Origin: Chthonomonadaceae bacterium
GTDB lineage: Bacteria > Armatimonadota > Chthonomonadetes > Chthonomonadales > Chthonomonadaceae
Assembly: GCA_027450145.1 (NCBI GenBank)
Contig: DAIDKH010000047.1
Span: 1 to 33,158, forward strand
Length of the DNA stretch: 33,158 nucleotides
Direction of reading: 5' to 3'
The notes below the pieces were generated by a model. That model ran no database searches and was not told the origin of the DNA. It saw only the letters and a program-made list of their open reading frames with translations. Each line of letters begins with the position of its first letter. Within the stretch, counting starts at the first letter, position 1. Shown in pieces: positions 1 through 7,505 of the stretch. Made by a program: the position numbers and the translations under genes.

Positions 1-2
1 AT

Positions 3-1553
3 GACATAGCTGTGCTGGGCGCAGGTTTTGGTGGTTCGCTTTTTGCTGCATGCGCAGCAGTAATGGGCTTTTCGGTTATCCTAATTGAAAAGCACAAACA
101 CCCCAGGTTTGCCATTGGCGAATCAACCTCTCCGTTTGCCAATCTGGTACTCGAGGAAATTGCGAGCGCCTATGGCTTAAATGAGTTGTTGCCACTAACG
201 AGTTATGGAACGTGGAAATCCTCTGTACCTCAACTGCGATGCGGGCTAAAACGAGGCTTCACCTACTTCACGCATCCACTGCAAACCCATCGGACTATTG
301 ACAGGTCTACGGAGTTGTTGGTCGCAGCGAGCCCGTGCGATGCCATGGCAGATATGCACTGGATGCGCGAAGATGTAGATGCCTACTTTTGTGATGTTGC
401 GCGCAACCGAGGTGTTGATTATATTGACCGGACCAGAACCGAGCTTCTCCATGACGACCGTGGTTGGCGCCTGACACTTCACGCAGAGAACATCGTAACG
501 GATGTGGAGGCAGCAGTTCTTGTAGACGCCGGCGGACCACGCGGCACTCTCGCCCAATTCCTCCAAATGCCCAACCAGTCGTTTCAGGCGCTTCCCGATA
601 CCTCTGCCATCTACAGCCACTTTAAAAACGTTCTGTTATGCGACCATGAAACCTCGCTCGGTGCGCCATATCCACCAGATTGGGCCGCAGTCCATCATCT
701 CTTTGACGGCGGTTGGATATGGTCGCTACGGTTTGACAATGGGATAGTCAGTGCTGGCGCCGCATTGACTGAAACCTTTCGACAGAAATATTTGTTCAAC
801 ACCCATCCTGAATCTGAATGGCATGATTTGCTCGCTCTGTTGCCCGATGTCGACAAACTCTTTAAGTGCTCCAACAATGTTCAGCCATTTATCCATGTGC
901 CTAAGTTGTCCTGGCGCGCAAGAATTGCTGCAGGCGATGATTGGGCGATGCTTCCCTCCGCAGCGGCAAGTATAGACCCACTCTTTAGTACGGGAATACC
1001 ACTAACTCTTCTAGGAATTCAGCGCTTGTTGGAACTCATAGGCGCGTACGGGCTTCGCGCCAATTTCAGAGACTATTCCAAAATCACACTGGAAGAAGCC
1101 GATTGTACAGCCGCTCTAGTTGGAGCATGCTACAAAACCATGTACAATATGGCTCTGTTCGCGCCGCTAACCATGCTCTATTTTGCGGGTGTATCCTATG
1201 CGGAAGCAACTCGACGAACGGGTAGAGAACGTCTGTCTAATGGGTTCATGAGTTTGGATAGATCTCAATACAGAAGCAACATGTTAGCGCTTCTAAATTC
1301 TGTTGACGGATATATCCACGATCCGACTGGCGTTGCGCGTCTTGAAGCAGACATTGCGGATGTTATTGCGCCTATCAACGTTGCAGGCCTTGCACGTCCC
1401 GAAAAGATGAACTGGTATGGAGTGGACCTTAAGGATTTAGTCGATGCTGCCCCCAAACTTGGCTACGCTCCACCTGCTTTGCGGCAAAAACTAAGGTCGG
1501 CAACGTGGGCAAATGGTTGCAATGACGAACGCCTTGAGGCACCGAACGAATGA
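3..1553 (+). CDS. FAD-dependent oxidoreductase, flavin-dependent halogenase-like (5' partial)
   Basis: The reading frame is open to the left edge, so the true start lies outside the window. It begins with a Rossmann FAD-binding fold (DIAVLGAGFGGS), followed by GESTSP, the GEST motif typical of flavin halogenases and related monooxygenases. Further on it shows DMHWMREDVD and, near residues 320-330, DPLFSTGI, which corresponds to the DPxFSxG flavin-contacting motif. The halogenase hallmark WxWxIP is altered: the equivalent stretch reads WIWSLRF, with Arg where Pro is expected. The fold and cofactor are therefore well supported, but halogenation is not; a hydroxylase or oxidase role is equally possible. 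The stop overlaps the gpsA start as ATGA, so the two are probably translationally coupled. No other biosynthetic genes are visible nearby. Confidence 0.75.
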   Translation, partial: DIAVLGAGFGGSLFAACAAVMGFSVILIEKHKHPRFAIGESTSPFANLVLEEIASAYGLNELLPLTSYGTWKSSVPQLRCGLKRGFTYFTHPLQTHRTIDRSTELLVAASPCDAMADMHWMREDVDAYFCDVARNRGVDYIDRTRTELLHDDRGWRLTLHAENIVTDVEAAVLVDAGGPRGTLAQFLQMPNQSFQALPDTSAIYSHFKNVLLCDHETSLGAPYPPDWAAVHHLFDGGWIWSLRFDNGIVSAGAALTETFRQKYLFNTHPESEWHDLLALLPDVDKLFKCSNNVQPFIHVPKLSWRARIAAGDDWAMLPSAAASIDPLFSTGIPLTLLGIQRLLELIGAYGLRANFRDYSKITLEEADCTAALVGACYKTMYNMALFAPLTMLYFAGVSYAEATRRTGRERLSNGFMSLDRSQYRSNMLALLNSVDGYIHDPTGVARLEADIADVIAPINVAGLARPEKMNWYGVDLKDLVDAAPKLGYAPPALRQKLRSATWANGCNDERLEAPNE

Positions 1554-2578
1554 ACTCACAACCGCATATTCCCCATGCTGCCGTGCTTGGCGGCGGCAGT
1601 TGGGGCACAGCATTATCACTTGTTTTGGCTCAAAACGGATGGTACTGCAACCTGTGGGCACGCGATGAGGAACTCGCGCAAGAAATAGCACAACACGGCG
1701 AAAACAGACGATATCTCCCGGGCCACGCGTTGCCCGAGCTTGTACACGTTACATCCTCACTATGCACCGCGCTGCAGCAGGCGGAGATGGTGATATGGGC
1801 AGTTCCAAGCGACGCGATTCGTGAAACAGCGCAGCTCGTTCAACACATCTTACCAGCAGAGACGGTGTTGGTTTCAGCAGCGAAGGGATTAGAGGCATCA
1901 ACGGGATTGCGCATGTCACAAGTACTGGCAGAAGTACTTCCTAATTACAGCCACCGTATCGCCGCCCTTTCTGGCCCAAACCTTGCCGTTGAGATAGCGC
2001 GAGGTCTGCCTGCGGCAGCAGTCGCAGCATCGCTGTCGTCAGCGGTTCGACAGTCTGTTCAGAATGCCTTTTCCCGCATGGACATCCCCACGTTCCGAGT
2101 TTACACGAACCACGACATTGTAGGAGTGGAGCTTGGTGGCGCCATAAAAAACGTCATTGCAATAGCTGCGGGAGTATGTGAGGGGCTGGGAATGGGCGAC
2201 AACGCTCGAGCTGCACTAATGACTCGTGGTCTCGCCGAGGCAATGCGTCTTGGATCGGCGATGGGTGCCGAACCTCACACGTTCCTTGGTCTTTCAGGAG
2301 TCGGAGACCTAATCGCGACTGCCATTAGCACCCTGTCACGCAACTACCGAGTTGGCCTAGCGATAGGCACGGGCGGCTCACTTAACGATGTTTTACAGGA
2401 ATTGGGCCAGGTGGCAGAGGGCGTACCGACTACCAAGGTACTGTGGCAGCTAGCTGGCGAATATTCGGTTCCAATGCCTCTAGCTCGGGCGCTCTACGGT
2501 ATCTTGTTCGAAAATTATGAACCTGCGAAAGCAATGATGCTTCTGCTAGAGCGTCCAGCAGGAGCTGAACTATCGTAA
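1550..2578 (+). CDS. gpsA: Glycerol-3-phosphate dehydrogenase [NAD(P)+]
   Basis: Reduces dihydroxyacetone phosphate to sn-glycerol-3-phosphate, the backbone precursor of phospholipids, in the cytoplasm. The 342 residues match the family length. The NAD-binding glycine motif GGGSWGTA is at residues 14-21. The family blocks SAAKGLE, SGPNLAVEIA, GAIKNVIAIAAG with the catalytic lysine, GLGMGDNARAALMTRGL and GLSGVGDL follow in the usual order. The ATG overlaps the stop of the upstream flavoprotein (ATGA), which fixes the start and implies coupling. A small hairpin (GGACG/CGTCC, 2587-2600) follows the stop but lacks a T-run, so it is a poor intrinsic terminator. The gene converges with the LprI-like gene at 2771; the 192-base gap between them holds nothing else I can identify. 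Confidence 0.97.
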   Translation: MNSQPHIPHAAVLGGGSWGTALSLVLAQNGWYCNLWARDEELAQEIAQHGENRRYLPGHALPELVHVTSSLCTALQQAEMVIWAVPSDAIRETAQLVQHILPAETVLVSAAKGLEASTGLRMSQVLAEVLPNYSHRIAALSGPNLAVEIARGLPAAAVAASLSSAVRQSVQNAFSRMDIPTFRVYTNHDIVGVELGGAIKNVIAIAAGVCEGLGMGDNARAALMTRGLAEAMRLGSAMGAEPHTFLGLSGVGDLIATAISTLSRNYRVGLAIGTGGSLNDVLQELGQVAEGVPTTKVLWQLAGEYSVPMPLARALYGILFENYEPAKAMMLLLERPAGAELS

Positions 2579-2770
2579 ACGCGCGTGGACGTAGCCGTCC
2601 GCCCATCCACATGCAGGTTGGCGCCACGCATCTACTATTGGCTCAGGTCGCCAAGCTCTCATACCAACGGACCAATTGGCCTAGACAATTTACTCTAATA
2701 TCAGCCGCGGTAGTCTAAAGTTAACGACCTGATGATAAACCGGCGCATGAGTAGATGAATCACTTGGACA

Positions 2771-3166
2771 TCAGTTACTAGTGCCACCCAATGTGCGCTT
2801 TAGTTCCTTTTGAAGTGATTGCAACTCAGCAATTCGCTGGTTGGTCAGTTCCGTTTGGACCAGCGCAAATTGGGTTGGATACAGACTTCCACCCTGAAAT
2901 CGCGCGGCGCGGAAGAGTGCGTCGTCGGTTCGAAACCTGTACCATGTCTGTTGTGATTGGTCAAATAGGGCCAGTTCCGATGGCGGTAAGTGTTTCCGTA
3001 GGGCCGCAACGCTGGCGTTTAGTTTGCGGTTGGCGGCTACAAGCTTCTGACCCGATACCTCATCCAGCCCCAATTGTGTCTGCGCGGAGGCCGATCGCGA
3101 CCTAGCGAAACTTATAATACAACCGGCTGCCGCCAGCAGGCAGAGTACATTCCATCTTCCACGCAT
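2771..3166 (-). CDS. Small secreted protein with LprI/DUF1311-like domain
   Basis: A 131-residue protein with an Arg-containing N-terminus, a hydrophobic core (about residues 6-20) and a likely signal peptidase I site after ASA (residue 28). Residues 60-115 resemble the LprI N-terminal domain (DUF1311): SQQTWYRFRTDDALFRA corresponds to the family's W..FRDAEC.FEA, and LTNQRIAEL closes the domain. In the family this domain is linked to lysozyme inhibition. Both cysteines that normally form its disulfide are missing: they align with Ala83 and Val103, and the mature region has no cysteine. The ATG is preceded by GAGGGG about 10 bases upstream. It starts 24 bases after the aspS stop on the same strand, so it probably shares that transcript. 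The domain is fairly secure; lysozyme inhibition is only a family association. Confidence 0.7.
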   Translation of the reverse strand: MRGRWNVLCLLAAAGCIISFARSRSASAQTQLGLDEVSGQKLVAANRKLNASVAALRKHLPPSELALFDQSQQTWYRFRTDDALFRAARFQGGSLYPTQFALVQTELTNQRIAELQSLQKELKRTLGGTSN

Positions 3167-3190
3167 AGTCGAAATACCCCTCTAGCCAAC

Positions 3191-4987
3191 CTACTTCGCT
3201 TTCTTTGTGATCGTCAGTCCGAGTTCTCGCAGTTGGTCAGCGTCCACTGTAGACGGTGCATCCATCAGCGGATCATACCCCAGTCCCATCTTTGGAAAGG
3301 CTATTACCTCGCGTATGTTGGGCTCGTCCAGCAAGTTCATGATTAGTCTGTCGATTCCCGAAGCGAAACCGCCGTGAGGAGGCGCACCGTATGAAAACGC
3401 CTCCAGTATATGGCCAAATCGCTCCTGCTGACGCTCAGCATCTATACCCAGTAACCCAAAAACTCGAGCCTGTATGTCGGCACGGTGGATTCGTATTGAC
3501 CCTGAAGCAGACTCCTGACCGTTACAAACGAGATCATAGCACAGGGCGCGGACCTTTCCGGGATCCGTCTCCAGATACTCCATATGTTCTGGTCGCGGCA
3601 TAGTAAACGGGTGGTGCTCTGCATCCCATCGCTGTTCATCTTCATTCCACTGTACCAAGGGAAAGTCCGTAACGAAACAAAATGCGAGCCGCGAGGGATC
3701 GCGCAGGTTGCACCGACGTCCTATTTCAAGGCGCAGCCTGGAAAGCACATTGGCAACCACTGCGCGCTTCGCATCTGCTATAACGCAAATAAGGTCTCCT
3801 GGCCCAGCCTCGCACTTTTGAACTATTTCCGCCATCTGTTCTGCAGTAAAGAACTTCGACAATGGTGACTTGAAATCTGACGGCCCGGCCCCGTTGACCG
3901 CAATCGTTGCCAATCCGCCTGCACCGAATTCCTTACAGAACGCGCCAAGCTCGTCGACCTCTTTACGACTTAGCGATGCTCCTCCCGGAAACAGTACAGC
4001 TTTCACCTGCCCGCCAGCCTCGACCACTGACTGAAATAGCGCGAAACTGGACTGAACCGCAAGGTCACTTAAGTCCTTTAGCGTCAGTCCAAACCTTAGG
4101 TCCGGTTTATCATTGCCGTAAAGGCTCATGCTTTCATCGTAAGTTAAGCGCGGGAACGGATGTTCCATTTGCTTGTCGCTTAACTGCTTTACCACTCCGG
4201 CAGTAACCTTTTCGGCAATTGCAAGCACGTCTTCCTGTGTCACAAAGGACATCTCAACGTCCAATTGCGTGAACTCGGGCTGTCGATCCGAGCGTTGTGC
4301 CTCGTCCCGAAAGCAACGCGCGATCTGGAAATACCTGTCCACTCCCGCCACCATGAGAAGTTGCTTGTACTGCTGTGGTGACTGCGGCAAAGCATAAAAG
4401 TGACCCGGCTGGAGGCGATAGGGTACCAAATAGTCACGGGCGCCCTCGGGTGTAGACTTCGTAAATATAGGAGTCTCAATTTCCAGAAAACCCTCGGCAT
4501 CCAGAATGTCACGAAGAATCTTAACCGCCCTATGGCGCATTTGAAGCATTTGATACATACGCGATCGGCGCAGATCGAGGTACCGATACTTAACCCTCAG
4601 TGTCTCATCTACCTGGGTCATCTGCTCCTCATCACTTAACGGAAACGGGAGCGACTTAGCAGTATTCAGCGTCTCGATCTCGTTAGCCGCAACCTCTATG
4701 CTACCAGTGGAGAGCTTCGAATTTTCTGTTCCCGGCTGGCGAGCCGCAACTGCACCTGAAATTGCAACCACAAACTCGCTGCGCAGTGCGTTGGCAATGG
4801 GGACAAGTTCCGGATTATGCTGCTTGTCGACAACCACCTGTACAAGGCCGGTGCGATCCCGAAGGTCGATGAACACGAGATCGCCGAACGTGCGAAGTTT
4901 GTGGACCCACCCGTTCAGTACCACCTGCTGCCCTATATTGGCTTCCGTCAGAACGCCGCATGTAACTGTCCGCTGCCAGTGAATCAC
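3191..4987 (-). CDS. aspS: Aspartate--tRNA ligase
   Basis: Charges tRNA-Asp with aspartate in the cytoplasm. The 598-residue length and architecture are those of bacterial AspRS: an N-terminal OB-fold anticodon-binding domain (residues 1-105), class II catalytic core and GAD insertion. Motif 2 is FRDE at 226-229 with DRQPEFTQLD following. Motif 3 is GGFASGIDRLIM at 539-550 with the conserved Arg547. I choose the GTG at 4987 because AAGGAG lies 7 bases upstream. In the anticodon-binding domain, the position that as I recall is Leu in discriminating and His in non-discriminating bacterial enzymes is Phe34 here. Whether it also charges tRNA-Asn is therefore unclear, and no gatCAB is in view. The LprI-like gene follows 24 bases downstream. 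Confidence 0.98.
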   Translation of the reverse strand: MIHWQRTVTCGVLTEANIGQQVVLNGWVHKLRTFGDLVFIDLRDRTGLVQVVVDKQHNPELVPIANALRSEFVVAISGAVAARQPGTENSKLSTGSIEVAANEIETLNTAKSLPFPLSDEEQMTQVDETLRVKYRYLDLRRSRMYQMLQMRHRAVKILRDILDAEGFLEIETPIFTKSTPEGARDYLVPYRLQPGHFYALPQSPQQYKQLLMVAGVDRYFQIARCFRDEAQRSDRQPEFTQLDVEMSFVTQEDVLAIAEKVTAGVVKQLSDKQMEHPFPRLTYDESMSLYGNDKPDLRFGLTLKDLSDLAVQSSFALFQSVVEAGGQVKAVLFPGGASLSRKEVDELGAFCKEFGAGGLATIAVNGAGPSDFKSPLSKFFTAEQMAEIVQKCEAGPGDLICVIADAKRAVVANVLSRLRLEIGRRCNLRDPSRLAFCFVTDFPLVQWNEDEQRWDAEHHPFTMPRPEHMEYLETDPGKVRALCYDLVCNGQESASGSIRIHRADIQARVFGLLGIDAERQQERFGHILEAFSYGAPPHGGFASGIDRLIMNLLDEPNIREVIAFPKMGLGYDPLMDAPSTVDADQLRELGLTITKKAK

Positions 4988-5017
4988 TACACATCTCCTT
5001 TTTGGTTCGCACTTCGT

Positions 5018-5281
5018 TTATCGCAGCTCGACGCTGGGGCCAGTAACAGCCCACAAACTGCCAACCATTACCCGGCGCTGCGCCTCGACGACGATGATAG
5101 CCATCATTGTACCCAACGGACGAGTCGATGACGCGGTTCTCCCAGACCGGTGTACATGAAATACCATCGGAACGGCAGATTTCCATTCGGTGAGTCCCAA
5201 CATTTTAACCCCGGGGGTGACTTTGAATGTAGCACGCACTATCGGTATATGATTGCAGGAACAGACTGAGCAATCGGTCAT
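5018..5281 (-). CDS. Possible small protein upstream of aspS (unrecognised)
   Basis: An 87-codon ATG frame ending 30 bases before the aspS start on the same strand, a spacing that would suit an operon. The N-terminus has closely spaced cysteines (MTDCSVCSCNH), which could bind metal, and the rest is mixed hydrophobic and basic. I recognise no family. The start has only a weak GAAG-like sequence upstream, and competing frames exist, so this may be random. If it is not coding, the stretch is simply aspS leader. Confidence 0.25.
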   Translation of the reverse strand: MTDCSVCSCNHIPIVRATFKVTPGVKMLGLTEWKSAVPMVFHVHRSGRTASSTRPLGTMMAIIVVEAQRRVMVGSLWAVTGPSVELR

Positions 5282-5304
5282 TTACTTCAAAATGCTAACT
5301 TACG

Positions 5305-5331
5305 TTGTGCACGAGTCGGTAAGGGTATAAT
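5305..5331 (+). promoter_or_regulatory. Candidate promoter for structured RNA / 5601 gene leader
   Basis: A perfect -10 box TATAAT at 5326-5331 is preceded by TTGTGC at 5305-5310, a half-matched -35 with a short 15-base spacer. Initiation would fall near 5338, at the start of a hairpin-rich stretch and about 265 bases before the next start codon. Confidence 0.4.
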
Positions 5332-5337
5332 GGCATC

Positions 5338-5515
5338 TAATAGTGTGACCGGCTAAACACAAACCTGATTGCTGTTATGCATGGCTGTACCACCGGTCTT
5401 GAAACCTTAAGTACTTTCATGGCAGTCTAAGGATAGACAGCCCCACGTATTTTTAAGGAAAGAAACCGTGGGTAAGCATTTTGGTGCTGCTAAGGCGCAG
5501 CAGCCAATTTATATT
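5338..5515 (+). ncRNA. Candidate structured RNA: chain of hairpins with TAAGG loops
   Basis: This gene-free stretch holds successive helices: GACCGG 5347-5352 with CCGGTC 5393-5398; TGAAA 5400-5404 with TTTCA 5415-5419; GGC-A-GTCTA 5421-5429 with TAGAC-A-GCC 5434-5442 closing on an AGGA loop; CCCACG 5442-5447 with CGTGGG 5467-5472; and GCTGCT 5486-5491 with AGCAGC 5499-5504. TAAGG occurs at or in the loops of the last three (5428, 5454, 5491), while the second hairpin's loop contains the complement CCTTA (5405-5409). It could be an independent small RNA or a cis-acting leader of the secreted protein at 5601. It does not match tmRNA, 6S, SRP RNA or RNase P as I know them. The rest of the gap up to 5600 holds an isolated TTGACA (5534) without a matching -10. 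Confidence 0.35.
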
Positions 5516-5600
5516 CTCTACCTTTGGAGTCAATTGACAAATCTACAATGATGTAGTCACACCGACTGATTAAACGTACTTAGAAACGGAGAAAGCAAAA

Positions 5601-6020
5601 ATGAAGAGTAGACTGTATTGCACGATCGCCGCGCTATCCCTCACAACCGCAATCGGCTTTTGCAGCACGCCTGCTCGTGCCGACAAAGGAGACATTGCAG
5701 TAGGTGGGGAATTCGTGATGCGAATTCGCACTGGTGCGGCCGGGCTTACGCAGGATCAGCGCGTCAACGCTGTAACAGAACGCCTCGTTCCCATATTGTC
5801 AATGCCAAACCTCAGTGCACAGAGTGTTCACGAAATCTACCACCCAAATTCTGTTGAGATTTGGGTTGGCAATCACTTGCTAATCACAACTACGCCTGCC
5901 GACGCAAAGGCCAACGGCCTTAACCTGCACCAACAAGCAAAGCTCTGGGCTGACTCGTTAAAAAAGGTCTTGCCAGAGCTAAATGCAAAACCGACGACTA
6001 GCGCAACAGCAGCTAAATAG
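5601..6020 (+). CDS. Small secreted protein, similar to periplasmic part of some MscS-type channels
   Basis: A 139-residue protein with a Sec signal peptide: MKSR n-region, hydrophobic core to about residue 22 and a cleavage site near ARA (residue 27). The mature part (GEFVMRIRTGAAGLTQDQR, then VEIWVGNHLLITTTPADAKANG) resembles the short extracytoplasmic domain found at the N-terminus of some bacterial mechanosensitive channel proteins, with the pattern 'V-IRTGA-G-t-eqRa-av-eRl' followed by 'vei-vg---Llt-T-aDAka-g'. Here it stands alone, without membrane segments. That similarity is from memory and the function is unknown. GGAG lies 9 bases before the ATG. The gene is preceded by the hairpin-rich leader at 5338-5515 and followed by a 14-bp stem at 6026-6071. 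Neighbours give no functional hint. Confidence 0.75.
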   Translation: MKSRLYCTIAALSLTTAIGFCSTPARADKGDIAVGGEFVMRIRTGAAGLTQDQRVNAVTERLVPILSMPNLSAQSVHEIYHPNSVEIWVGNHLLITTTPADAKANGLNLHQQAKLWADSLKKVLPELNAKPTTSATAAK

Positions 6021-6025
6021 GCGTT

Positions 6026-6071
6026 CTCTCCCCTTTGCGAGCCACAGGAGCTGCGGTTCGCAAAGGGAGAG
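6026..6071. terminator. Long hairpin between convergent genes
   Basis: CTCTCCCCTTTGCGA (6026-6040) pairs with TCGCAAAGGGAGAG (6058-6071) over 14 bp with one bulged C and a 17-base loop. It lies exactly between the convergent ends of the secreted-protein gene and the KTSC gene. Neither strand has a T-run after the stem, so it is either a bidirectional terminator needing a factor or a transcript-stabilising 3' stem. Confidence 0.5.
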
Positions 6072-6076
6072 ATTAT

Positions 6077-6301
6077 CTACCGAAGTGGTATAGACTGATA
6101 CACGTAGGCATTTTCAACCTTAGAGCGAAAGTACAGTCCCACGTTTTCGGATTGCATCATCGCCAAATACACGGATGGCGGTACGCCAATATAAAGGCGT
6201 GCCACTTTGTCTTCTAGCACGACCTCCAAATCCTGTTTGCGTGCGTCGTACCCTACTCTTGTCAATATTGCATCGTTTATCACTAGCCTATCCAAATTCA
6301 C
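6077..6301 (-). CDS. KTSC domain-containing small protein
   Basis: A 74-residue protein matching the KTSC domain pattern throughout: RVGYD (family 'igYd'), LEVVLEDKVARLYIGVP ('LeVeF-nG-vYrY--VP'), VYLAMMQSENVGLYF ('vye-lm-A-SkG-yfn') and VYQSI near the end. KTSC domains are small and soluble, occur alone or fused to nucleic-acid-related proteins, and have no settled function. The GTG start at 6301 overlaps the stop of the upstream dehydrogenase as GTGA, which argues for translational coupling. The usual SKG is changed to NVG here. The family call is good and the role unknown. Confidence 0.7.
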   Translation of the reverse strand: MNLDRLVINDAILTRVGYDARKQDLEVVLEDKVARLYIGVPPSVYLAMMQSENVGLYFRSKVENAYVYQSIPLR

Positions 6302-7365
6302 TCCTCCGGTGCTGTTCGATTCGGTCCGATTTCGCCTCGGTCCAACATCTCGGAAAACGCGTTACCTCCATAGGTTAGGGGTAGGTCAACACGTCCTCGA
6401 CGCAGGCTGCTATAGTATGCTGCAAACCCTATCTCAGAGGCTCGAATGGCGTTATTCGCGTTTAGGAAACTGATGTGACCTGGTTCATCTAGTTGCCTGA
6501 TTACGTCTAGCGCAGTAAGTTGGTGATCAGACAGATCACCTTGAGGAATTTCTACCTCATTCGCCGGGCTGCCCTTACTTGTGTACATGCGGTATTTGCG
6601 CTCGTTTAGCACCTCAATAATACCGTCTTGACCAATTATTCGTTGTGCACAACCTATGCCAGAAGGAGATCCCGTCAACAAAACGCCCATCACACCGTTC
6701 TTCCATCTATAGGCAACCATGCCCTGGTTCTCATGGCGCTGACCGAATATACGATGTTCAGTATGGCTCTCGATTTGTCCAATTACCCATTCCACATCAC
6801 TTTCGTTGTTATAATACTGAAGCATATCAAACCAGTGCGTACCCCAGTCGTAGAGGTTCGGGCAATGGGCCTCTATCTGCAGAAGTTTGCCAATCGCACC
6901 ATCGTCAAGGAGAGACTTTAGGTGTTGGAACAACTTTATGTGCCGTCGTTGATGGTTGAAGCTCAATAGAACGCCTGCTTCATCTGCTGCTGCCTTCATC
7001 GCTTTGGCGCCATTCCAGGTATCGGACATGGGCTTCTCGCTGTGGATCACTTTGATTCCGGCCTTGGCACACGCAATCGCAATTTCGGAATGAACGTTGG
7101 GCCAGGTACAAATCGATACGATATCGATCTGTTGCTCTTGAAACATTTTCTGGTAATCTGTGTAAGTCGGAGCGTCCTGGCCATGGTTCTTTAAAAATGC
7201 TGCACTGTGATCTGGTACGAGGTCTGCAATTGCAACTAACTTCACTCGTCCACTAGAATTGAATGCCGGAAAGTGTGTATTGGCCATTCCGTATCCGGTA
7301 GGTCCAGGTTTTTCCCGAAGTAGGCCAGTGCCTATAATAGCGTAGTTGTAGATCTTTTGGGGCAT
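6298..7365 (-). CDS. Gfo/Idh/MocA family oxidoreductase
   Basis: A 355-residue NAD(P)-dependent dehydrogenase of the glucose-fructose/inositol dehydrogenase family, acting on sugars or sugar derivatives in the cytoplasm. The N-terminal Rossmann segment reads YAIIGTGLL, then has a family-unusual insert before GMANTHFPAF. The conserved SEKPMSD motif carries the substrate-binding lysine, and LYDWGTHWFDML carries the catalytic-region Asp/His. The C-terminal half is the usual alpha/beta substrate domain. I place the start at the ATG at 7365 because AAAGGA lies 7 bases upstream; an in-frame GTG at 7398 would add 11 residues. It is coupled to the KTSC gene by a GTGA overlap and divergent from the AAC(3)-type gene. 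The substrate cannot be told from sequence. Confidence 0.9.
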   Translation of the reverse strand: MPQKIYNYAIIGTGLLREKPGPTGYGMANTHFPAFNSSGRVKLVAIADLVPDHSAAFLKNHGQDAPTYTDYQKMFQEQQIDIVSICTWPNVHSEIAIACAKAGIKVIHSEKPMSDTWNGAKAMKAAADEAGVLLSFNHQRRHIKLFQHLKSLLDDGAIGKLLQIEAHCPNLYDWGTHWFDMLQYYNNESDVEWVIGQIESHTEHRIFGQRHENQGMVAYRWKNGVMGVLLTGSPSGIGCAQRIIGQDGIIEVLNERKYRMYTSKGSPANEVEIPQGDLSDHQLTALDVIRQLDEPGHISFLNANNAIRASEIGFAAYYSSLRRGRVDLPLTYGGNAFSEMLDRGEIGPNRTAPEE

Positions 7366-7505
7366 CACTGCATCCTTTGTAGGTGGAAAATTCACCACTT
7401 ATTTTCAGCGTACATAACAATGTTTCCTTCTAATTTCACGATCTTTTGAATTTTTGCGGCACAACGCGCGGATAGAGACTTCACACCCGTGCAGGAGCAA
7501 CGAAT

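Noticed and set aside
2926-2945. GGTTCGAAACC resembling a tRNA T-arm
   Set aside because: It lies inside the LprI-like coding region and has no acceptor, D or anticodon stem around it.
5112-5160. T-box-like sequence on the minus strand upstream of aspS (ACCGCG and CGTCC present)
   Set aside because: The UGGN tRNA-binding bases read GAGA, the AGGGUGG part does not fit, and no stem I or terminator was found. It also lies inside a possible small reading frame.
5534-5539. Perfect TTGACA before the 5601 gene
   Set aside because: No -10-like sequence lies 16-18 bases downstream.
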